A stretch of 64,000 bases of DNA from Typha latifolia. Taxonomy: Eukaryota; Streptophyta; Magnoliopsida; Poales; Typhaceae. The notes beneath the pieces are model-generated. The model saw only the letters and a program-made list of their open reading frames with translations. It did not search any database and was not told where the DNA came from. The DNA lies in assembly GCA_019914945.1 (NCBI GenBank), contig CM034104.1, positions 126,501 through 190,500 of the forward strand, in the 5' to 3' direction. Below, piece by piece: positions 12,231 to 23,947 of this stretch (positions are counted from its first letter, which is position 1; each line of letters opens with the position of its first letter). The position numbers were made by a program, and so were the translations under genes.

Positions 12231-13999
12231 GAAGTTCAAAATTTTGATCCAGAAAGCAACACTGGAAAACTACTGCTCAAAGTTTTTCACTCTGACGGAT
12301 GATTTAATACTAGAAATCCAACTCCATTCTCATTCTTGAATAGTTTTGGAGCAAGAAAGTGTCTGCATTGTACTGCATGCCAGCGGGCACTTGGCTCAGC
12401 TCCAATAACTGCCTACCCAAGATTCTGATTTCTACTTCTCTTCTAACCACCTGTACTGCAATTAGCACGTTAACATAATAGTAATGGGTCAGAAGTGTTG
12501 CGACACCATTTATAGACTAGATGTAGAGGACTCCATTTTTACCCTATTTCCATCGTCAAGAATAAGTTTGTCAACAGTGGCATTCAACTATGATTCAATA
12601 AATGCACCGTCTTCTTTAACTGTAATAAACTTCTGCAGCTAAGGAAAAAAGCAGCAATATGAGTAGAGAACATGTTACGAAATTAATAATAAAACTAGGA
12701 AAAGATCAAAAGCATCATATGTAACAAACTGCATCAAGCGCTAATTCGTTCTTTATCAAATATAGCTGACAATATTAAGCTTATTAATTACAATTTTTGC
12801 AACTCTTAAGTGTTGACAAAAGTATCACCAACATTGTCTAAGAAGGGGATTTAACCTAGTCCCGCGTTTAAACAATAAATACCATAACTTGATTGTTCTT
12901 TCTAACATATAATTACAATGATTCATCTCAGTATCAGCTCGAAATAGATTAAAAGGTTTCAAAGAGTTATGATGATCGATTAATACCTGGTCGAACCATT
13001 ATTATCAAAAGTAGCCCTGGAAATATAGTCGGATCAAAATTGGAACTTTTTCTCATTAATCATGAAAGAACTGGCAGAAGAAAGATCTGGGCCATCATGC
13101 AATCTAGTAGCCTTCCTAAACCTAAGAATAACCATAAACCTTAGGACCGACGATCGTCCACCTCCCACTTCTTATTCTCAAATTACTCTTGCATCCTCCT
13201 CCTACTCCGCTCCTTGTATTAACTCATTATGGATTCTAGTCAAAACCAATATCTTCAGCAATTTGAAAGTAAAAAAAAAGCATGTGAAAAGGAAAACCAT
13301 CGAAAATCTATCGTGCCCTCGTCGAAGGTAGTAGGGAAGGGGAAGAAAATTCAAGAACAAAAACAACAGAAAAGTAAAAGTTGCTATCCATTACCAGTAA
13401 GAACTTGCTGCTCGAAATCGATCGCAGTCTCTTCCAGTCTCCTTCGACGGATCCCAGTGAAAATGAATCGATCTGCCAAATTGGATTGGACGCTGGTGTT
13501 TGGCAAAAGGCAGGAGGCAGGAGTAAATAAGTCAAACAAACAAGCTGAGTCCCGGGCCATACAAGGCCCAAGATTACTCCAAGTAAATTAATGGGCTGGA
13601 AATTATTTTTAATCTGACGTGGCTTTTAGTAGGCCAGATTCGAAGTTACCTCTTGGGCTGGTGCAGGTGGACTATTGCAATAAATGATATTTGAAATAGT
13701 TCACTCCGTCGATGCCGTTCGAAGATGAGATTAGTAAATACAGCAGGAGCCTAAATTTGATAACCATGACCATCCAAATACCTCGACGAGAACTCCCATT
13801 AAGAAAACAATTAGCAGACATACAGCTAAGCATGCTCTCATCAACCAAATTGAAGGACACAAAACTATTCGCATTCTCAAAGCCGATCACTACTAATTAA
13901 ATACTAATTAACTATGAGATTACTTGCAACCCCTCAGTGGTCCATCTTCCTGGTTCTATATACATGCACTCGCACGCCGCTATGGTCTCCGAATCTCTT
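12231..13999. other. Intergenic / possible leader and promoter of the FAS1 gene
   Basis: No coding gene supported. Any promoter of the minus-strand FAS1 gene must lie here, and the moderately GC-rich stretch at about 13390-13520 is the best candidate for a transcript start. A leader intron is possible but unproven. Short frames on both strands lack recognisable similarity. Confidence 0.45.
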
Positions 14000-15421
14000 T
14001 CACGGTGCAGTCAACGGTAACTTGTCCTCGGACACGTAGGACATGAACTCTTCGTCCTGGAGCAGCGCCGCCATGGTCTCCGGCGCGAGGCACACTTCCA
14101 AATCCACGCTCCCTCCCCCTTCCCTCCCAGGGAACGCCGACATCTTCCCGTCGAACTTATTCGCCTTCCCGCTCCGCACCGCCAAGGGGGGGCCCCATCC
14201 GAAGTCGTTTCCCTCGTACACGGGGAAACGGTGAGAGCTCCCCATCGTGATTCCCGCCCCGTCTGGATTCCCCAGAGGGAAGCACCGGGGTGCCGCCTCC
14301 CATTCTTCCACCGCGCTCCGCACTGTCGCGTCCCCGTGCGACGCCACGTTCTCGTGCAGAAGTGCTGCCGACGAAGGTAGATCCTTGCCGACCACCTCTC
14401 CCACCGCCGCACGCGTCGCCACGCTCTGGATGGCGTTCCCGAAGTAGTCCGCCGCCACGCGTGGGGAGACACGGTGCCGGCAGTTGACCGCCATGCGGAA
14501 GGTCGTCGTCGCGTCCGCCGCCAGCCATTTGCGCCCACGTGTTACCGAGCGCCACAGCAGCGCGCATAGAGACTGGAACGAGGAGATCTCCGTTGCCGCC
14601 CTTCTGGGGTCGTGGGCCAGCTTCCCGTAGATCTCGCCGTTCTGTTCGGCTCCGATGGCGAGCTTGATCTTGGGCCACCGGTTTGCCCTCGACTTGAGAT
14701 CCTGCATAGCCTCGCGGCTGAAGTGGAAGAACCGCTCTCGCAGCGGTGTGTTTACCGGGAAGATGTTCTCGGGCCGCCCGCTGCCTGGGAAGCGGAGGAC
14801 AGCTTTTGAGCCGCCGAAATAGTCCCGGATACAGCTCGGCGGCTTCGGCGCGCCACCGCGGAAGAGGTCGGCCCAGGTATTGACAAAGTTCCAGAAGGAG
14901 GTGCCGTCGACGACCGCGTGGTTGACGGCGCAGCCAAGAAAGACGGCTCCGTCGTCGAGCTCGGTGAGCTGAAACGCCGCCAGGGGGCGGAAATGGCCGT
15001 CGAAGCTAAGTACACCTTCGTGGGGGAATAAAGACCTGACAATTGGAGGCACGTCGGAGGAGGAGGGGAGGAGGAGAGAGAGATTAAAACTTGGGGCGAC
15101 AGCGTGGGTGAATTCGGCGCCGGAGTCGTTGCAAGATATCATAATTCGGCCGTCGGGAAGAGTGACGAGGCGCCCGGCGAGGGCGGGGAAGAGAGAGAGG
15201 GAGAGGGAAAGGGTGGACTTGAGACGAGAGATAAGGAAGTCAATGGGAACCGGAGGACGCGAGAAAAAGAGGCCTTTTTGGATATAATGGCACGATAACA
15301 TGGGAAGGTCGGAGACGGATAGTCTTATATCTTCGATAGTGGTGGTAGAATCCGGATAAATGGTGCAGTTGGATAGAACAGTGACAGAGGAACCGAGGTA
15401 GGAGGAAAGAGATGGGGCCAT
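14000..15421 (-). CDS. BAHD-family acyltransferase (uncharacterised acetyltransferase type)
   Basis: An intact 473-residue single-exon protein, the usual BAHD length, and GC-rich relative to its surroundings. BAHD enzymes transfer acyl groups from acyl-CoA to alcohols or amines in the cytosol. The catalytic HxxxD motif is present as HAVVD at residues 168-172, and the structural DFGWG motif at 406-410 is exact. The N-terminal region (TIEDIRLSVSDLPMLSCHYIQKGLFF) resembles the clade of At3g50280-like 'uncharacterized acetyltransferases' that also contains EPS1. Substrate cannot be deduced. ATG at 15421 is the first in frame, with a TATA element about 145 nt upstream. Convergently placed with nothing on its 3' side for more than 1 kb. 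Confidence 0.92.
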   Translation of the reverse strand: MAPSLSSYLGSSVTVLSNCTIYPDSTTTIEDIRLSVSDLPMLSCHYIQKGLFFSRPPVPIDFLISRLKSTLSLSLSLFPALAGRLVTLPDGRIMISCNDSGAEFTHAVAPSFNLSLLLPSSSDVPPIVRSLFPHEGVLSFDGHFRPLAAFQLTELDDGAVFLGCAVNHAVVDGTSFWNFVNTWADLFRGGAPKPPSCIRDYFGGSKAVLRFPGSGRPENIFPVNTPLRERFFHFSREAMQDLKSRANRWPKIKLAIGAEQNGEIYGKLAHDPRRAATEISSFQSLCALLWRSVTRGRKWLAADATTTFRMAVNCRHRVSPRVAADYFGNAIQSVATRAAVGEVVGKDLPSSAALLHENVASHGDATVRSAVEEWEAAPRCFPLGNPDGAGITMGSSHRFPVYEGNDFGWGPPLAVRSGKANKFDGKMSAFPGREGGGSVDLEVCLAPETMAALLQDEEFMSYVSEDKLPLTAP

Positions 15422-15562
15422 TTTGCCTTCTCTGTTTCTTGTCCTAATTCTCTGCTGCTCTTCTGGTGCAGATCTAAACTGGAATTAATAGACAAGTAAA
15501 TATGAGTATAGAGCATGCAGCAAGCAATCGATGCTGGATTGAAGTGGGCGAGTTGGAGGGAG

Positions 15563-15570
15563 TTTATATA
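15563..15570 (-). promoter_or_regulatory. TATA box of the BAHD gene
   Basis: Reads TATATAAA on the minus strand, 142 nt before the start codon; this implies a leader of roughly 110 nt. Confidence 0.6.
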
Positions 15571-18500
15571 GGGAGTGGATGGGAGGTCGATGCGTGCACT
15601 TGGACAGTTGGCTGTCTGCACTCTGCACTCTGCACTGGGATCTTTCGCTCTTTTTCTAATGAATAGGATGTTAGGTAGAGCGTGAAAATATCTTAATAAA
15701 TTCACAGTCTTCTTCTTAGAAAATGATCCTATTACATACATACTTTACTTTTTTTTACTGTTCATCAGGAACGCTGTAGAAAATAAACGGATAGAAGAAA
15801 CAATAAATAACTTCCCCCTTCACCAGTATCGGAACTTAACTTGTATAATAAGTAGGTACTTTTATATCAGAGATCATAATTAGGATAGGACAAGACAGGA
15901 TATGGTTGCATTTGCAGATAAAGTCCATCATAGGTTGGCAGTTTTCATTATTTTATTATACATGTATGTATCTAGCGCTGTAATCGTTTTATTAACATTG
16001 CATCTGGTGCAGATGGCTCAAGAGGATCAAACAAAAAGAAAATTCTCGGTATCAAGGTGGAGGAGGCACGTCAATGGGGTTTGGGCATCGGCGTATATAT
16101 TAGTTTTAAAAAAGAGAAGAGAATAGAAGAGATAAGATAAAATAAGATAAGATAAGATGGTGTGCACTTAGGCGCTTCCAGTCCCTCTCTCTGCACCCGC
16201 AACCCCACCCCCACCCCCACCCCCACCCCCGTGCCAACCCTGCATGCTTACCACGTAAACATGAGGAGTTTTATTGCGACGAGGCTCCTAATTGGTCGGC
16301 AGCTTATGTTTCACGTGGCTTAAACCTACCAGTTGCCATGGAAGCTACGACTAGTATATATTTTTCCTAACAAAACATTAGAATGTAATTAATTAACCTA
16401 CCAGAAGGCAGAAGGGTCTTATTAAGAGAAACACCGTACCAACAAACTGCCCGAGACTGACGTGGCACCATTTTCCTTCACTAACCCGTTTATCCAATCC
16501 GCTTCCACTTCTCCTCGGCACAGAATACAGAACCTGTCACCACGATGATGCGGGGGCATTGTGTTCTGTTCTTTGTGGGATGAAGTCCATGCTTAGATTT
16601 GATATGTTCTGGTCCCAGAAATGAGAAATGTAACGAAATGTAAGATATCAGGTCGCTTTTGTGGACCACCTTATTACCGCTAATCCATTGTTGGGCTCCA
16701 AATGGAAACCTACTTTGCACTCCTAAGGATAGATCATACTGCAGTAAGAGCATGGACTGAAAGATATAACTAGAGATTAACATAAACAAAAGGATCTGCA
16801 ATTTTCTAAACTCATCAATTAAGGGCTGGTGCATGTAACTAAGATCTACTAATTTGGGGCTCAAACAAGTACCATGCACGTCCTGGTAGGTAGAAGGTAG
16901 TCTGTAACTTAGCTGTTTCCAGTATGTGTGGTGTGGTGTGGTGTGGTTCATGAATCAAGGAGAGAATCATCCAGCTGATGACTGCCGGCCACATTGCTTT
17001 GTTGAAGCTGGTGATGCGTAATATCTGTACTCATCAAAGCTGCACTCTGGACCTTTAGAAAAGTGTACTAGCTCTCTCTCTCTCTCTCTCTATCTTGCCC
17101 AACAATCCTTGTTTGGATTCTGATTAAGGAGGATGAGCTGGAATTGGATCAGTCAATCTCCTTCAGAACAGTGGTTATGGTCAGATTACTAGATAAAAAA
17201 CGTGCTACCTCCGTACCACATTGGGTTATATTATACAGGCATCTAGATCTTAATTAAAGGCGTCGTCGCTCTCGTGGTTGAGATCTGGGTTGCTCCATTT
17301 GTCTTGGTTTCAGTTAGACTCTTCTCCTAATTGTATTACTTTACCATCTTCCCTGAGGCAAGATATTATACCACAAGGGTGTTAAAGAGGTCGGTTGCAT
17401 AATTTAATTCCAGGCCATCATTAGCTTGCAAGCGGACAGATGGTATATATTAGGATACTTATACTCCGAGAGAGAGAGAGAGATTCTTTTGCTGATGCGT
17501 GATCAAGGGGAATCAAATCCTGGGATCTCCTCTCTCGCAAATAGTAATTTAATAAAGGTGAAAGTCTTAGGCACTTCTTCTATCGCGATTCTTAGCCCAG
17601 TTGTCTACCCTCTACACCAAAGAATAATATGACTCTCAAGTCATGAGACGGGAAGTATGCAAGTTTGCTCCTCCTTTTGGTCTTATTTTTCTTAAATTTT
17701 ACGCAGGAATTATTCTCTAATGTATGGTCCAGATGTCGCCAATTAATCTAATGTCTCATTACCTTACGCAATTCCCGGAAATCATCTGTCCATATGCTAT
17801 ATGGATATCCATGCACTCAATCTTGGCATCCCAGTGGTTACGCCAATTTTTAGTAATTACGACATTTCTCTATCCGAATAACCAACAACTATTTAGCTCC
17901 CAATGCCATTGAAAGTCCATGACATGACATAACCAACAACCATAAATGTAGCTTGGGACCGATCTATGCAGGATAGGGTGGACGTATTTCTCCATAAGTT
18001 AAACCGGAATGATGTTTTGGCTACTATTAAGCAAGGAGATCACTTTGGCCCATTTCTTGCCTTCCGGTTGATCCGCAACTGTGGAATACGAAAAATTCAG
18101 ATGAGGAAGGGATTAGAATGTAGGAAAACGAAGGAAGCGCACAAGAAATTGTGTCTGGTTTGATGAGAATTTTCTAGCTGAAGTGTTGAAATTTGGGGGC
18201 AGAGAGGGTCTGCAGGTGACTCCTAATTTTACTTCGGGGGAAACAAAAAAAAAAATGCAAGGTTTTATTTATTTTGAGTTTAGAGATCTCCTAAATTAGT
18301 TCGAGATCCTTTTGAACTGATTCAGTAACTAAATATTTTTTTTATTTTATTTTTATATCTAATCAAGTTCACTTTTTAAATAAATTAAAATTAAAAATAC
18401 ATATATATTTATGTTGTACTAAGCATGACAAGCAAACAGTGTAGGCAATGGACCAGGATGCACTGCATCAAAGGATCGACGTAGGAAAGGCAGATTTGAT

Positions 18501-19748
18501 CTCAATATAAAGAGAGGCTGCTAATTATTTAGAAGAGTTGACACGAGAAATAATGATGACCCCACCGTATTATATCTGCAATAGCTCCACTCACAACGTA
18601 AGGTTGCTGGTCGTTTGTTGCGACGTGGAAAAGAAACCAATCTAATCCATGGAATATGGAGTTCTCCTCTCAACTCTCTAGCAGCCAATACATGGATATC
18701 CCACAACAGGCATAAAGTTCTTGATACTTGCCATGCTAAAAGCGAGCAGACCAACCTGTAAAGGCCACTCCACATGAAGAGTCTACATTATCAAAGCAAG
18801 TAATATCGAAGATTAAATGAAAACGGCATTCAAAAGGGAGATTTCCTCATGGGGCCATCTTTCCTACAACAGAGATTATATTGGCTGATCCACAGGTAAG
18901 GCGGGATAGGTACCGGATCGTGCTCTGCTGCATTATTGGAGCACCCCAATTGATGGAGAATTTAGAATTATACAGAGATATGTTTGTAACCTAAGGTATG
19001 GGATTGGGTGGACATGAAGGGGAAACACACGAGAACAGTGAGTTATGCGCAAAGATGAAGTGCCTGCTCAGTGGTAAAGAGAACCTTATGTGTAATTATA
19101 TTGTGTAGTTATTAGTATTACAAATAAACACCAGAATAGCTTATATAAATATAAACTCTCTTATTTTAATATAAAAAATTATAATACTTATTCTACAAAT
19201 GATCGAGGTTAATGAATAGAATGGACAATAACCAGGAGAAGGAACCTAGCTAAGAATTGTCTTGCCACCAGAAATAAGATGGCAAACCAGGTGATGAACC
19301 AGGAGAAGGAACCTAGAAGATGAACTATACTGAATGCAAAAATATGGCACCATATAGCACCTGTGAAAGCACTATATAGTTGCGGTGATATCATAATTAT
19401 CAATGAACCTCTTCAGACAAAGAAGGGCAATGAAAAAGATATAACATTACTGTTTATATACCAAAAGAAAGCTGGATATTTAAAGAAAAGTAATGCACCA
19501 CAAAATGATAATATCATTGTAAAATCAATTCCAACAAATAAATAAGAGAGAATAAGAAAACTTAGCTTCAAGAACCAGAAACAAAAATAAAAAGGCAGAC
19601 ATCTCAAACAATCTATGGCTTGGAAGGGTTCTTTTCCAAAGAGAGTCCAAATCAAACCTGCAAGGTTTACGAGCTAGACTGACATGGCCTTTTACAGGAT
19701 AATGGGCCTTCTTTAGCAGTCAAAACTTAGTTTTCTAACAAGCCATTG
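15571..19748. other. Long gene-poor interval
   Basis: More than 4 kb with no supported gene. Seen within it: a GATAA-rich short tandem stretch at about 16128-16158, a C-rich repeat at 16197-16231, a TGTGG repeat at about 16924-16947, (CT)n at about 17066-17091, and AT-rich sequence at 18290-18420. Open frames are short and unlike known proteins. Confidence 0.55.
16197..16231. repeat. CCCCCA tandem repeat (G4/i-motif prone)
   Basis: Five to six units of roughly six bases (CCCCCA/CCCCAC). The minus strand therefore has at least four G4-5 runs separated by single T bases, a pattern expected to fold into a G-quadruplex. It lies about 780 nt upstream of the BAHD start. Confidence 0.8.
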
Positions 19749-19754
19749 TTAAAG

Positions 19755-20015
19755 CCAACGATGGCCATGCCACAGGCACAACCCGTGCAGACCGCCGGCT
19801 GGCACAGCACGTGCCGCGGCACTTGCCGGCCGTCCCGTAAGAAAAAGAGAGAAAAATGTACCACCTTGGTCTTCGCCATCGCCGCACCCGATCGCCGTCG
19901 ACGCGAGCTCGGACGAGCGGCGACAACAAGCTCGACGAGGAGATCGATGGCGAAGCTATTAGGAGGGGTGCCGTCGTGCCACGTGCCGGTACGCCGCCGG
20001 CACAGTCATCCTTGG
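19755..20015. mobile_element. GC-rich non-autonomous DNA transposon-like element
   Basis: A 261-bp GC-rich island in AT-rich surroundings. The ends are imperfect inverted repeats: left CCAACGATGGCCATGCC, right (reverse complement) CCAAGGATGACTGTGCC, 13 of 17 matching. It is flanked on both sides by TTAAAG (19749-19754 and 20016-20021), which fits a 6-bp target-site duplication. Internal palindromes such as GTGCCGCGGCAC lie near the left end. No transposase is encoded. Superfamily is uncertain because 6 bp is not a standard duplication length. Confidence 0.6.
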
Positions 20016-20021
20016 TTAAAG

Positions 20022-21545
20022 CAATTTCATGTTTACAAGAGGTAGCTAAGGCTTGGTTACCTGGAAACTGTAAACTACATAGAAAACAATTTTTAAGACA
20101 ATTTTTGCCTCAAACGGTGGTCTTCTTGTGTTGGCAGTTAAGTTTCAATAGACATGTTGCAGAAATATCTGCAGAAGAAGATAACAGAGGATCTTTCATT
20201 TAATAGAAAAGGCTTTTCTTAAGAGTTCACAGAGAACCAAACATAATATATTTAGTTGGAAAGGGATGAGGATCTAAGTTCTCTGTACAGTCTGAGATAA
20301 ATGAAAAAGCTAGTCATTAGTCATTGTGAAAGTGCCCATGAAGCCATGGGTACAGCCCCAACAATTAACTAGGAGACCGTGGTTCACAAGAACTGCGTTT
20401 AGATTAAACATTGACACTATAATTATGTTGTGAGGGAAACTTACATGGATGACAAAATAAAACCAAAAAAAAGAAAGAGGAAAGGCACTTATAACCAAAA
20501 GCTTCAGATAGCCTTTCAATGAACATGGACGCACTCAGAGATGCACCTTCCCTTAATGTATCCCACCGAGATTGTCAGGTTCAATGCAGAATGAGTTAGG
20601 AGCTAACTTAAACAGCCAGATATTGTGTACAGTTTTACCTCTGCTGATTCTCAAGGCACTTAGATGAACTGGAGTGAAGAAATATGGAAAGAAAATATCG
20701 ACTTGGTCTTCAATCTATTGAGCTCCTCCAAGACCAATTGACCATACGCATAACCCAGTGTATCTTCAACGAATTCAGACCCTATAGAATAATCAAATCC
20801 TCGAAAATCCTTGAAAATTCTCTCCATGTAAAATTATTTGTTTTCACATAGGTGGTGTCTTATCTTCCATTCTACCTAATTGTATTACAGGTGGGCTCTG
20901 AATGGTTACCTAAGTCGAACATAATTCCTTCCTCCAGACACCCTATCCTCCATCTTATGTGCTTCCTCAATCTTTTCTTCTTTATTTCTTTGATCACTTT
21001 GTTGATACTTCCTCTGAGTTGCAGATTAATCAAACAATAACTCATTCTAAAATCACCTATAACAGCCAAGAGTAGTTCCAGCAGTTGTCAAAACTTCAAT
21101 ATAGCATATTTAGAATACCGCATCTAACGCGATCACAAAGAAAAACCAGATCAAAAGAGAGAGCAACAATGTAGAAGTTGAGAAAATGTTAACCCTAATA
21201 CCAGGAAAAGAACAACAACATTTGCCTGGGATCATACTATTGCTCTCCACATAAATAGAAAGCATTTGGTCCACACAAAAAATTGACAAGATGAGCAACC
21301 GTAAGAAAACAGGGATCCAAACTCAAGAAGTAGCTTATAATCTCCATTGCATAATAAGCATGAAAGCTTACATAACAACAAGCGCATCATAAACACTTAT
21401 CTGTTAATCACTAATCGAAAACACATCGTCAGAATAGACCAACATATACACATACTAGGAGACATCAAACTCATAAAACAGAAACCTTATTCATCCATAC
21501 CTCCTCCAGGACTTGACCTTACTCATTCAGGAGAGAAGTTCCAAG
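20022..21545. other. Intergenic downstream of the SRC2-like gene
   Basis: Nothing with coding character recognised; this AT-rich interval probably includes the 3' UTR of the minus-strand C2 gene at its right end. Confidence 0.5.
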
Positions 21546-22538
21546 TCAGTAGTCAGCACGATAGTCACTGTAATCATCCCTCGTAGCCAGATCACTCTCC
21601 ACCCTTTCTGCTACCTTCTCCTCCTCATACTTGATCCCTTCTTCCAGGGCAAGACCTCCGAGAGCCCCGGCTACCGCCCCAACTGCAAGACCTGTACCCA
21701 TTCCAAATCTTCCTCCTTTTGCTCTCTGATCATAGGATGAAGACAATGGCACCGAAGCGTAGTCCACTGGCGCCGACGGGCCACTGTACCCCGATGCCCG
21801 GTCATAGTATGGTGATCTAGTCGGGGCAGGTGCTGGTGCTGGTGCCGGCGCCGGTGGCGCGGAATAATAGGGCGGCGCAGCAGATGAATAGTATCCAGAA
21901 TAGGGATCGGAATAGCTCCCGTAGGGATTATAAGGAGCGTGAGGCAAAGGAGGTGGAGGAGGGGAGAAGGTACGGTAGTCTCGAGTGGGATGCGGCGGTG
22001 CGGTGGAGTAGTAATAGCCGGAGGGAGGGGGGGCGAATTGGTAATTTGGCTCAGGAGGAGGGGCAGGCCGCTCGCGGATAGCGAGTTTGATCCGGATCTT
22101 GCCCTGGGGTCGACCCGAGGGGCGGCGGAGCTCGAGGGTCTTGATCGGATTTGTGGATCCACTGGAGAAAGATGCCTCGAGATCGATGAGGTCCTTGAGG
22201 GGAAATCGGACGGTGCCGACGAGGGGCTTGGGGGTCTCGGAGGGCTTGGAGTGGAAAACGTCGATGGTAAGGGAGAGGGAAGGGTCGTTAGAGGAGAAAG
22301 GGAGGGGAAGGTTGAGGCGCTCGTTCCAAACAGGGCGGGTGGATCCGGCGTCGTCGGGTTTGGTGGCGGCGCGACGCTCGGGATCGAGGTAGGCGACGGC
22401 GTAGGGCTTGAGGTCGCCGTGGCGCCAGTTAACGTTCTTGAGGTGCTTTGCGGAGACGACAGTGATCTCGAGATCAACGGGCTTCATAGTCGTCGCCGTT
22501 GGAGGAGGATGATGGTGGAGATGCGGAGGAGAGGCCAT
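21546..22538 (-). CDS. C2-domain protein of the SRC2 type
   Basis: An intact single-exon protein of 330 residues. A C2 domain occupies about residues 20-150 (MKPVDLEITVVSAKHLKNVN, then KPYAVAYLDP and RPVWNERLNLPLP). A Pro/Tyr-rich region with PPP and Ala-Pro repeats follows at about 155-270. The C-terminus has a Gly/Ala-rich hydrophobic segment (MGTGLAVGAVAGALGGLALEEG) and an acidic tail. This order is typical of SRC2, cold- and stress-induced proteins that bind membranes in a calcium-dependent way; Arabidopsis SRC2 activates the NADPH oxidase RbohF. The first 17 residues are His/Pro-rich and the second Met (residue 18) is an alternative start. The family is clear; function is by analogy. Confidence 0.88.
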   Translation of the reverse strand: MASPPHLHHHPPPTATTMKPVDLEITVVSAKHLKNVNWRHGDLKPYAVAYLDPERRAATKPDDAGSTRPVWNERLNLPLPFSSNDPSLSLTIDVFHSKPSETPKPLVGTVRFPLKDLIDLEASFSSGSTNPIKTLELRRPSGRPQGKIRIKLAIRERPAPPPEPNYQFAPPPSGYYYSTAPPHPTRDYRTFSPPPPPLPHAPYNPYGSYSDPYSGYYSSAAPPYYSAPPAPAPAPAPAPTRSPYYDRASGYSGPSAPVDYASVPLSSSYDQRAKGGRFGMGTGLAVGAVAGALGGLALEEGIKYEEEKVAERVESDLATRDDYSDYRADY

Positions 22539-23438
22539 CGAGAGGGATTTTGAGAAAAAAGAGTTGCGTGCGGTGGATAGAGAAAAAGACGAGCAGAGGA
22601 GGTAATTAATTTATTGATTGTCGCATTACTAATGCATTTGCCCTGATTTAGTTGATATTTTACGTGTCTACCTATAAAGTGCAACATCCAACATGTCGAT
22701 CCAGTCTTCTTTTGGTGTGGGCCGGTAAGTTAAAAATAAAAAACTAGGCTGGGCTAAACGACCATGGAAGTTTAAATATTCTGGGCCAATAAATCTAACC
22801 ATTTGAACTACTACTCTCTTTTTGGCGGACTTTGCCAGGGCTTCGCTTGTATATTTTCGAGGTCTTAATCTCCGAACATTTAGTCGGCCCGAGAAAGGAA
22901 TTGAGATATTTTTTTCTTGTTTGTGGAATTAGGAAGGGCAGAAAAGTGTCACGACTTTAGCCTAGACTTGATCCTTTAGCAGGCATAACAAAGCAGTTTA
23001 GTCCCATTTAAAGAGGAGTGTATGATATGCAGAATGCTGTCATCGAGATGAGCGAACAAACCCACTGTGACCAGGATTTGAATTTGTAAACTGAAGTGAA
23101 ACCCATTCACATCAACAACAATAATTTTGTAGCCCCCTCCCCCCCCCCTGCATCAACAATTGAAAACTGGGCAAAGATGTTTCGGATGAATTTAACCTAA
23201 AGCTTTACTCAGTCAGCCAGAACCTTTACAATTTATAAAATCAATATTTTCTCTGTGAATTCTGGAATAAATGGCATGCCAATGGAAACTAAACAAATTC
23301 TATACATCAATCTAAGCAACTTCTGTTAGAAACAAAAACCACAATCAATAGCAAACCTTCCCCAGAACATCTATTGAGTGAGAAAAACACAGCAGTTGTG
23401 GGTTGACCAGAATGAGATTGCATTAGAGCGCAAACCTC
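22539..23438. other. Promoter side of SRC2-like gene and distal end of the THIC transcript
   Basis: No gene is seen. The part nearest 22540 must contain the SRC2-like promoter (minus strand). The part nearest 23438 would be the last exon of any long, fully spliced THIC RNA. A C homopolymer tract lies at about 23134-23149. Confidence 0.5.
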
Positions 23439-23440
23439 CT
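23439..23440 (-). other. Candidate 3' splice acceptor after TPP aptamer B
   Basis: On the minus strand a tract rich in T and C (TTGTTTTGCTTTCTTCTTGG) is followed by CAG|G. The acceptor lies 24 nt beyond the 3' end of aptamer B. Plant THIC 3'-UTR switching works by regulated splicing, so an acceptor here is expected if aptamer B is active. Confidence 0.6.
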
Positions 23441-23463
23441 GCCAAGAAGAAAGCAAAACAAAG

Positions 23464-23580
23464 CAGCACGCTCCCTACGCAGGTATTACCCTGGTCAGGT
23501 TCAAAGGGACTCTCTCAGCCCGCACCAGCCTTTGTGTAGTCATCAGAGCTAGAAAGACTGATGGAGCACCCCCGGTGCCG
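23464..23580 (-). promoter_or_regulatory. TPP riboswitch aptamer B (distal copy)
   Basis: A complete thiamin-pyrophosphate (THI-box) aptamer on the THIC-sense strand. Order in the RNA: P1 5' strand CGGCAC, GGGGGTGC, a variable P3 arm, GGCTGAGA (23513-23520), AGTCCCTTTGAACCTGA, the P5 hairpin CAGG-GTAATA-CCTG (23480-23493), GCGTAGGGAG, and P1 3' strand GTGCTG. P1 is six pairs including one G-U. The P3 arm contains an internal CATCAG/CTGATG hairpin. All hallmark TPP-contact segments (CUGAGA and the P4-P5 junction) are kept. It lies about 1.7 kb downstream of the THIC stop and 367 nt beyond aptamer A. Confidence 0.93.
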
Positions 23581-23913
23581 ATTAAAATTAGCATCCGAAC
23601 AACTGAAACGTTCATACACTACCCCTACAACTCTTTTCTACTCCGACCATACGTTGTAGCTTAATTCCAAACAAATGCTAGAGAATGCATGATAGGCATT
23701 AGAAAGGAATAAATAAAGCAAAAGCAGAGTATCTAATATAGGTCGGAGTCAGCTACAAATGCCACTAACCCCTCTCCTCTTTTACAAAAGCAAATGAAAA
23801 AGGTACTCGACAAATTAGAGTGCAGGTTACTTCCCAGCCACGGTGACAGTTAGCCAGTTGCAACACTGGTGCATTTGGGAGTCAGCTACATGTAACCTTC
23901 GCTGGAGACTTTC

Positions 23914-23915
23914 CT
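23914..23915 (-). other. Candidate 3' splice acceptor after TPP aptamer A
   Basis: The minus strand reads TCTCTTTTCCTTGTTTGTGC, then TTGCTCAG|G, a good plant acceptor with a pyrimidine tract, 33 nt beyond aptamer A. Confidence 0.6.
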
Positions 23916-23947
23916 GAGCAAGCACAAACAAGGAAAAGAGAACATGC

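Noticed and set aside
14011..14678. Long alternative frames inside the BAHD gene
   Set aside because: Overlapping frames caused by high GC; only the 473-residue frame carries HAVVD and DFGWG.
16490..16951. 153-codon minus-strand open frame
   Set aside because: Composition looks like intergenic sequence; no domain, no splice partners, and it runs into a TGTGG repeat.
17461..17620. tRNA or SINE-like promoter on the minus strand (TGGTGTAGAGG fits box A; ATTTGATTCCC resembles box B)
   Set aside because: The two boxes are about 91 nt apart, too far for a tRNA or typical SINE, box B has two mismatches, and no cloverleaf or poly-T/A tail was found.
19746..20045. Arg-rich frames over the GC-rich island
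   Set aside because: Explained by GC-rich palindromic transposon-like DNA; frames are open on both strands because of base composition.
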